Origin: an uncultured Verrucomicrobiales bacterium
GTDB taxonomy: Bacteria > Verrucomicrobiota > Verrucomicrobiia > Verrucomicrobiales > Akkermansiaceae
Reading direction: 5' to 3'
DNA: 18,691 nt
Assembly (NCBI GenBank): GCA_937916135.1
Contig: CALFTQ010000124.1
Coordinates: 1 to 18,691 of the forward strand
This document shows positions 14,654 to 18,691 of this stretch, in pieces. The position numbers and the translations under genes were made by a program. Numbering within the stretch: position 1 is the first letter of the stretch; each line of letters starts with the position of its first letter. The notes below the pieces were generated by a model. That model had not been told where the DNA came from and made no database searches. It was given only the letters and a program-made list of their open reading frames with translations.

Positions 14654-15880
14654 ATGAAAACTGTACTCATTATCGGAGCCGGTGGTGTGGGACACGTGGT
14701 GGCCCACAAGTGCGCCCAGATGTCGGATGTGTATGAGAGCATCCATCTGGCCTCGCGTACCAGGAGCAAGTGCGATGCCATTGCGGCAGACGTGCTCGCC
14801 CGCGAGGGTGTGACGATTAAGACGCATGCCGTCGATGCCGATGATGTGGCTGCTACGGTGGCTCTCATCAAGGAGGTGAAGGCTGACCTGGTGCTGAATG
14901 TGGCGCTGCCCTATCAGGACCTTCCCCTTATGGATGCCTGCCTCGAGGCCGGTGTGAACTACATGGACACCGCCAACTACGAGCCCCGCGATGTGGCGAA
15001 GTTCGAGTACAGCTGGCAGTGGGCCTACCAGGAGCGCTTCAAGCAGTCCGGGCTGTATGCCCTGCTGGGTTCCGGTTTCGACCCGGGCGTGACCAATGTG
15101 TACACCGCCTGGGCTCTCAAGCACCATTTTGATGAGATTGAATATCTCGATATCATCGATGTGAACGGCGGTGACCACGGCCAGGCTTTTGCCACCAACT
15201 TCAACCCGGAAATCAACATCCGCGAGGTGAGCGCCCCCTGCCGCCACTGGGAGGACGGCGACTTCCAGGAGACCGCAGCCATGAGCAAGCACCAGCCCTT
15301 TGCCTGTCCGGATGGCGTGGGTACCTACGAGATTTACCGCATGTACCACGAGGAGATGGAATCCCTCGTGAAGCATATCCCCACTATCAAGCGTGCGCAG
15401 TTCTGGATGAGCTTCTCCCCGAACTACATCAACCACCTCACCGTGCTCAAGAATGTGGGCATGACCCGCATCGACCCGGTCATGTACAACGGTGTGGAGA
15501 TTATCCCCCTGCAGTTCCTGAAGGCGGTGCTGCCGGATCCCGGCGACCTGGGCAAGACCACGCATGGCCGCACCTGCATCGGCTGCGTCATCCAGGGTAA
15601 GAAGGACGGCCAGTACAAGGCCGTGTACATCTACAACATCTGCGACCACGAGGAATGCTTCAAGGAAGTGGGTTCCCAGGCCATCTCCTACACCACCGGT
15701 GTGCCTGCCGCCATCGGTGGCCGCATGATTCTCACCGGCACCTGGAGCGGCGCCGGCGTGTTCAACATGGAGCAGAACGACCCCGATCCCTTCATGGAGG
15801 CCCTCAACAAGTACGGCCTGCCCTGGAACTGCATCGAGCTCACCCGCGAACAGGCCGAAAGCCTCACCGTGGTGAAGTAA
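14654..15880 (+). CDS. Carboxynorspermidine synthase (saccharopine dehydrogenase-like)
   Basis: 408 residues. The N-terminus MKTVLIIGAGGVGHVVAHKC is the NAD(P)-binding GxGGVG fold of the saccharopine-dehydrogenase family, and the whole protein (LASRT near 33, NVALPYQDLPLMDACLEAGVNYMDTANYE, LLGSGFDPGVTNVY, WSGAGVFNMEQ) reads like carboxynorspermidine/carboxyspermidine dehydrogenases. They reductively couple aspartate semialdehyde to diaminopropane or putrescine, and the partner decarboxylase (NspC/CANSDC) then yields norspermidine or spermidine. The partner is not in this window. The reading frame is open far upstream, but family alignment fixes the start at 14654; no ribosome site is visible. 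It is transcribed divergently from moxR and is followed by a terminator. Confidence 0.9.
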   Translation: MKTVLIIGAGGVGHVVAHKCAQMSDVYESIHLASRTRSKCDAIAADVLAREGVTIKTHAVDADDVAATVALIKEVKADLVLNVALPYQDLPLMDACLEAGVNYMDTANYEPRDVAKFEYSWQWAYQERFKQSGLYALLGSGFDPGVTNVYTAWALKHHFDEIEYLDIIDVNGGDHGQAFATNFNPEINIREVSAPCRHWEDGDFQETAAMSKHQPFACPDGVGTYEIYRMYHEEMESLVKHIPTIKRAQFWMSFSPNYINHLTVLKNVGMTRIDPVMYNGVEIIPLQFLKAVLPDPGDLGKTTHGRTCIGCVIQGKKDGQYKAVYIYNICDHEECFKEVGSQAISYTTGVPAAIGGRMILTGTWSGAGVFNMEQNDPDPFMEALNKYGLPWNCIELTREQAESLTVVK

Positions 15881-15901
15881 AATTGTGCTCATTACTTTTG
15901 C

Positions 15902-15938
15902 AATCGACTGGTGAATTATTTCGCCAGTCGATTTTATT
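15902..15938 (+). terminator. Intrinsic terminator of the carboxynorspermidine synthase gene
   Basis: AATCGACTGG (15902-15911) pairs with CCAGTCGATT (15924-15933), possibly extended inward by a G-C and a G-U pair. It is followed by a short T-rich run (TTTTATT, 15932-15938), 21 nt after the stop codon. Confidence 0.75.
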
Positions 15939-16065
15939 GGGCGTACGTCAGGCATGTCTCCCAACTTGGAATTTGGCGGGGAGGGGGAACAAAATGTGGA
16001 GGTATTTCCATTGCTTACAGAATCTTTGGAACCGAGTGGATGTGTTGCCAGCCTGCGCAATTTTC

Positions 16066-16094
16066 TTTACATACCGCAGAGGAATGGATAGAAT
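16066..16094 (+). promoter_or_regulatory. Sigma70-type promoter of the secreted 621-aa protein, predicted leaderless
   Basis: TTTACA (16066-16071, 5/6) is followed after 17 bp by TAGAAT (16089-16094, 5/6; the same -10 as at 1716-1721). The predicted first base is 16101, the A of the first ATG of the gene. The rest of the 220-bp gap before this gene holds the terminator at 15902-15938 and an 11-base match to the repeat boundary motif at 15968-15978. Confidence 0.6.
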
Positions 16095-16100
16095 GCAGGG

Positions 16101-17966
16101 ATGATGAATGTGCGTTCTCTGTTTTCACTGGCTCTGGCAGTTCTCGTACCAGCTGTGCAAGCGCAGCAAGGGGGGGAAATGCTTGTTAAATTGGCGGCGC
16201 AGGAGTCGGCGGTTACCCAGCCGGTTTCGTTGAAGTCGCGTGAGCGGGTGTTTTCTGCCTTAGGTGCTTTGCCTGCAGATACGGATTCATTTTTTGCAGT
16301 TAATAAACTGGGAGAGCTTGCCGCGCTGCTGCAGGGGCAGTTTGCTCCGGCTCCGGGACTGGAACCGGCTGCTCTGTTGGATAGTCTCGCCGTGGGAATC
16401 TCGCCCCGCACTGTGCAGGATCTGCAGCGCCTGCAGCCCTTGTTCCAGGTATTATCTGCGGCGCAGGATGAGGTGGCAGAAAGCTGGAGAATGCAGGCAA
16501 ATGCAGAGGCTGCCCGGGCCATTGTAGCCGTGCAGCGCGAGCAGAAAGCGGCAGATGGTGCCAGGCTGGTGCAGGCAACGAAGGATTTTCACCTGGCGCC
16601 CATATACCTGGCGCTCACGGCCCGCCCCGGGGGTGAAATGCTGCTTCAGCAGCTTTCGGTGCTGCCGCTCATGTTGCCCATCGGTTCGGATGCCCCGATT
16701 GAAATGACTGTGCGCAGCGGCTGGAGAGGGTTCTGCGTACACGGCAGCATGCTGGATTTATCTGCTGCTGAACTGGCACCGGAGCATGAAAACCAGATCC
16801 ATGCGAATTTGCAGAAGGCGCGGCTTTATGTGCTTGCGCGCACCGTGGGCAATAAGCTTGTGCTGGTCATGTGCAGTAACCCGGACGAAGTGAAAATTCC
16901 TGCAAAGAACAAGGATTCTGTCCTGGCAGCACCGCAGATGGCTGCGTTTGATTCGATCCTGCCGCGTGGCGCCAGGGCGGTTGGATACAGCAGCCCGGCT
17001 GTGGTGAAGCTGAGAGAAGAGCTCAACCTTTTTGATTACCAGTATGTAGCCACGTTTATGGAGCGTGTGTTCCTTCGCCTGGCCGGGGGGGATGAAACCT
17101 GTGCAGCTGCGGCCTCGGCGGTTAAATCTCTGCTGGATGCGGTTGCTCAAGTGCTCCCGGCTCAGCATGGGGCAGAGCGCATGGCTCTGTGGAAGGAGCC
17201 TCCCCATTTGTTTCTGCATCTGGTGAGTGGTGCCGGTGCAGAACGCTTTGCCCCTGGCTCCTTGCGGTACACAGAACTGGCTGGAAATCCTGATACTGTC
17301 CTGTATGCGGAAACCACCCCGCTTACCGGCACCACTGTACTCGATATCCCTGCTGTGCTGAATAGCGTGGAGACTGTGCAGAAAGGTTACATAGCTACTC
17401 TTCGCCCGGAGCGTGCTGCGGAAATGGAAAATTTGCGGTTGCGCATGCAACAGAGCCGCCCGGCGATGGAGAAGTTGGGCACTGGCCTTCAGAATTGCCT
17501 TGCCTCGCTGGCGGGGAGCGGCTCTCTCGTGCTGCGTGATGCTGCTGCAGGTGCCCCGTATCCCTTTGAATTCTCGCTGCGTGGGGAATTTACTGATGAA
17601 TCGGTAGCGGGGCAGACCTGTGCTTTGTTGCAGAGTGGGCTGCATGAAATATTTCCTAATCAATCATCTGCCCCTGCTGTTGAAACTTCAGCCAATGTCG
17701 TTCTGCTGAGTTACGGCTCGCCCCCTCTCGGGTTAGTTGCCCCCGAGTCCGTCGTGCCGGTCCCCGGAGGGGGGCTCTTTTCTGTGAACTTTCCGGCGTT
17801 AGTGCGTATGTTGGAGAAAATGGATCCTGCCGGCACTGATTCGCGAGTGCAGGAGACTTTAGAGTGTGCCAGAGGAACTGCTGAGTGGGTAGAGCGGGTG
17901 GATGCTGCTACCCGCACTACCCAGGATGAATTGCACACGCTCATCCGCATTTTGCCAGCCGAATAA
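16101..17966 (+). CDS. Secreted protein of unknown family (621 aa)
   Basis: A clear signal peptide (MMNVRSLFSLALAVLVPAVQAQQ, cleavage likely after AQA near residue 21-22) and no further membrane helices, so it is exported to the periplasm or surface. I do not recognise the family. The segment ALGALPADTDSFFAVNKLGELA resembles the openings of DUF3352-like exported proteins of planctomycetes and verrucomicrobia (LPADTxxFxxxxxL), and a related beta-strand style recurs (GARAVGYSSPAVVKL near 290-305; LVAPESVVPVPGGGLFSVNF near 548-567), which suggests internally repeated modules. No catalytic motif is visible. Two tandem ATGs (16101, 16104) follow AGGG directly; the predicted transcript starts at the first. 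Composition is similar to the neighbouring genes. It is monocistronic and convergent with the gene at 18065-18340. Confidence 0.82.
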   Translation: MMNVRSLFSLALAVLVPAVQAQQGGEMLVKLAAQESAVTQPVSLKSRERVFSALGALPADTDSFFAVNKLGELAALLQGQFAPAPGLEPAALLDSLAVGISPRTVQDLQRLQPLFQVLSAAQDEVAESWRMQANAEAARAIVAVQREQKAADGARLVQATKDFHLAPIYLALTARPGGEMLLQQLSVLPLMLPIGSDAPIEMTVRSGWRGFCVHGSMLDLSAAELAPEHENQIHANLQKARLYVLARTVGNKLVLVMCSNPDEVKIPAKNKDSVLAAPQMAAFDSILPRGARAVGYSSPAVVKLREELNLFDYQYVATFMERVFLRLAGGDETCAAAASAVKSLLDAVAQVLPAQHGAERMALWKEPPHLFLHLVSGAGAERFAPGSLRYTELAGNPDTVLYAETTPLTGTTVLDIPAVLNSVETVQKGYIATLRPERAAEMENLRLRMQQSRPAMEKLGTGLQNCLASLAGSGSLVLRDAAAGAPYPFEFSLRGEFTDESVAGQTCALLQSGLHEIFPNQSSAPAVETSANVVLLSYGSPPLGLVAPESVVPVPGGGLFSVNFPALVRMLEKMDPAGTDSRVQETLECARGTAEWVERVDAATRTTQDELHTLIRILPAE

Positions 17967-18015
17967 CCGGTTTTTGAGCCTCGGATAGGCCGCATAAGCT
18001 TCTTCCGGGAAATGA

Positions 18016-18043
18016 GCATCCCCGCCGGAAGTGGCGGGGATGC
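18016..18043. terminator. GC-rich hairpin between convergent genes, possible terminator
   Basis: GCATCCCCGCC (18016-18026) pairs perfectly with GGCGGGGATGC (18033-18043) around a 6-nt loop. It lies between the ends of two convergent genes, 50 nt after one stop and 22 nt beyond the other. There is no T tract on either side, so it may be a factor-assisted or bidirectional stop, or only an mRNA end-protecting stem. Confidence 0.5.
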
Positions 18044-18064
18044 GTGCGTGTGTGGTGGAAGGGC

Positions 18065-18340
18065 TTATTTTGCAGCCGGTACTGCTTGTAATGCCGGCTC
18101 GTCTTCTATGCCGTTCTTGAAGCGCTCAAACACGCCGCGCGGATCTTCCGGGCTGCGCTTCAGCGCATCGAAAATCTTGTCTCTCATCTCAACCGCAGCC
18201 TGAAAGGCTGCCTCCTCGCTGCCGTACTGGCGGTCGGAGAAGTACTTGGTGAACTGGTTCCACTTGCGGCAGATGCTCAGGCGCCATCCTTGGAAGGATG
18301 TGGTCTCGTACGTATATCGGGTAATGTTGCGTTGGGTCAT
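18065..18340 (-). CDS. Small AP2-like domain protein (91 aa)
   Basis: A 91-residue basic protein. The core TSFQGWRLSICRKWNQFTKYFSDRQYGSEEAAFQAAVEMRDKI follows the pattern of the AP2-type DNA-binding fold: three short beta strands (W-R-L-S-I, F-T-K-Y-F-S-D) and then an amphipathic helix beginning YGxxxAAxxAA. Single-domain bacterial proteins of this kind are mostly uncharacterised; DNA binding is inference. The C-terminus (EDEPALQAVPAAK) is likely disordered. There is no ribosome site, and only a weak, badly spaced promoter-like pair upstream (18372-18403). It is alone on its strand, next to the large hairpin island. The call as a real gene is likely, the fold moderately likely. Confidence 0.65.
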   Translation of the reverse strand: MTQRNITRYTYETTSFQGWRLSICRKWNQFTKYFSDRQYGSEEAAFQAAVEMRDKIFDALKRSPEDPRGVFERFKNGIEDEPALQAVPAAK

Positions 18341-18530
18341 ATTGTAGTTGCCGGGTTCTGTACCGGATGCGCCTATACTGCCACATCATGGTTCTGGTGA
18401 CAACCTAATTTACTAAATGTTCGGTATTATTTCAAGAATAACAAAAATTTAAGACGTAGAAAGCACGCGTTTTCCAAGGATTTTGCAGGCAATGGAAACA
18501 TCTGCAACATCTTGGATGAAGCCTCCCCTC
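18341..18530. other. AT-rich intergenic stretch without a recognisable gene
   Basis: This part of the last 351 bases precedes the hairpin island. It is noticeably AT-rich at 18405-18455 compared with the rest of the window. Only a weak 5-bp stem (TTATT/AATAA near 18426-18440) can be seen. The minus-strand ORF running from the hairpins through this stretch (18427-18621) has no domain and I do not accept it as a gene. Confidence 0.6.
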
Positions 18531-18691
18531 TGCTCGATAAATTGGAATTTAGCTCTGGCGTATACGCCAGAGCCATGCGGCACATAGTGCCGCTTTCATA
18601 CCGCCGCAGGCGGTATTTCATGCGTAGCGCCAGCTACGCTTTCATACCACAGCGCAGCTGTGGTATTTACATACACCGGCTCTGCCGGTGT
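18531..18691. repeat. Hairpin island 3: tandem variable palindromes with TTTCAT spacers
   Basis: After a boundary segment (18531-18551, a 20-base exact reverse-complement match to 5565-5584) come six perfect hairpins: 18552-18560/18565-18573, 18577-18583/18587-18593, 18598-18605/18609-18616, 18622-18628/18633-18639, 18644-18652/18658-18666 and 18673-18680/18684-18691. Stems are 7-9 bp with 3-5 nt loops. All six stem sequences differ, but the spacers are nearly constant: CAT, then TTTCAT three times, then the related TTTACAT. The array continues to the last base of the window, so more units may lie beyond. Confidence 0.85.

Noticed and set aside
14621..16060. 479-residue ORF antisense to carboxynorspermidine synthase
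   Set aside because: The composition (His, Gly, Val-rich, no domain) is that of a shadow frame; the plus-strand gene has clear family motifs.
16758..17663. 301-residue ORF antisense to the secreted protein gene
   Set aside because: The plus-strand frame has a signal peptide and a good promoter; the minus frame has neither.
18372..18403. Promoter TTGTCA...TATAGG for the AP2-like gene (minus strand)
   Set aside because: The spacer is 20 bp and both boxes are imperfect, so the support is too weak to list as a feature.
18427..18621. 64-residue ORF on the minus strand
   Set aside because: It is the translation of the hairpin array and boundary repeat; the ATGAAA start comes from the repeated spacer.
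18552..18691. CRISPR array
   Set aside because: The regularly spaced units are not identical repeats; the conserved part is only about 6 bp and the intervening parts are perfect palindromes, unlike CRISPR spacers. No cas genes are present.

Overview
The window looks like chromosomal DNA of a GC-rich, Gram-negative bacterium of the PVC group, most likely Verrucomicrobiota (a gut or host-associated lineage near Akkermansia is my best guess, from the gene set and style, not from any search). The reasons are the MoxR/Bat aerotolerance-type operon, a carboxynorspermidine synthase, a tyrosine-phenol-lyase/tryptophanase-family enzyme, several secreted proteins of no known family, and a general scarcity of Shine-Dalgarno sequences. 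I see no rRNA, tRNA, phage, insertion sequence or CRISPR array.

Layout. 1-119: an island of small hairpins. 214-1026 (+): TatD-family metal hydrolase with a promoter that would give a leaderless mRNA; it converges on, and overlaps the stop codon of, a four-helix membrane protein (1023-1562, -). 1692-3308: a self-contained transcription unit with a near-consensus promoter, a PLP lyase of the TPL/TnaA family and a strong intrinsic terminator. 3387-5041 (-): a compact operon encoding a secreted M23 peptidase, NadD and a small protein that is essentially a stand-alone FtsK gamma winged helix; a doubtful 94-residue ORF lies upstream. 5461-5584: a REP/MITE-like palindromic element. 5614-14460 (-): a seven-gene operon, moxR - DUF58 - DUF4381-like - batA - batB - batD/E fusion - DUF4105, with gaps of 20 nt or less or overlaps throughout. 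14654-15880 (+): carboxynorspermidine synthase, divergent from moxR, ending in a terminator. 16101-17966 (+): a large secreted protein of unknown family, again with a leaderless promoter. 18065-18340 (-): a small AP2-like protein. 18531-18691: a second hairpin island with a constant spacer between different palindromes.

How the genes work together. The Bat operon should form one envelope assembly: a MoxR AAA+ ATPase acting on von Willebrand A proteins (a DUF58 protein, BatA, BatB) anchored in the inner membrane, with periplasmic BatD and TPR/SH3 parts, and a DUF4105 protein that may act on the envelope. The peptidase-nadD-FtsK-gamma operon mixes wall remodelling, NAD synthesis and a possible DNA-binding protein. 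The remaining genes are single-function units.

The most unusual signals are not genes. Three intergenic hairpin elements (both window ends and 5.5 kb) share a boundary motif built on AAATTCC, and two of them share a 20-base exact match in opposite orientation. Because both window ends fall inside such islands, the ends may be assembly breaks at a multicopy repeat family. Other points of note are the loss of a PLP-contacting arginine in the lyase, a BatD-BatE fusion that still carries an internal signal peptide and ribosome site, and two apparently leaderless genes.
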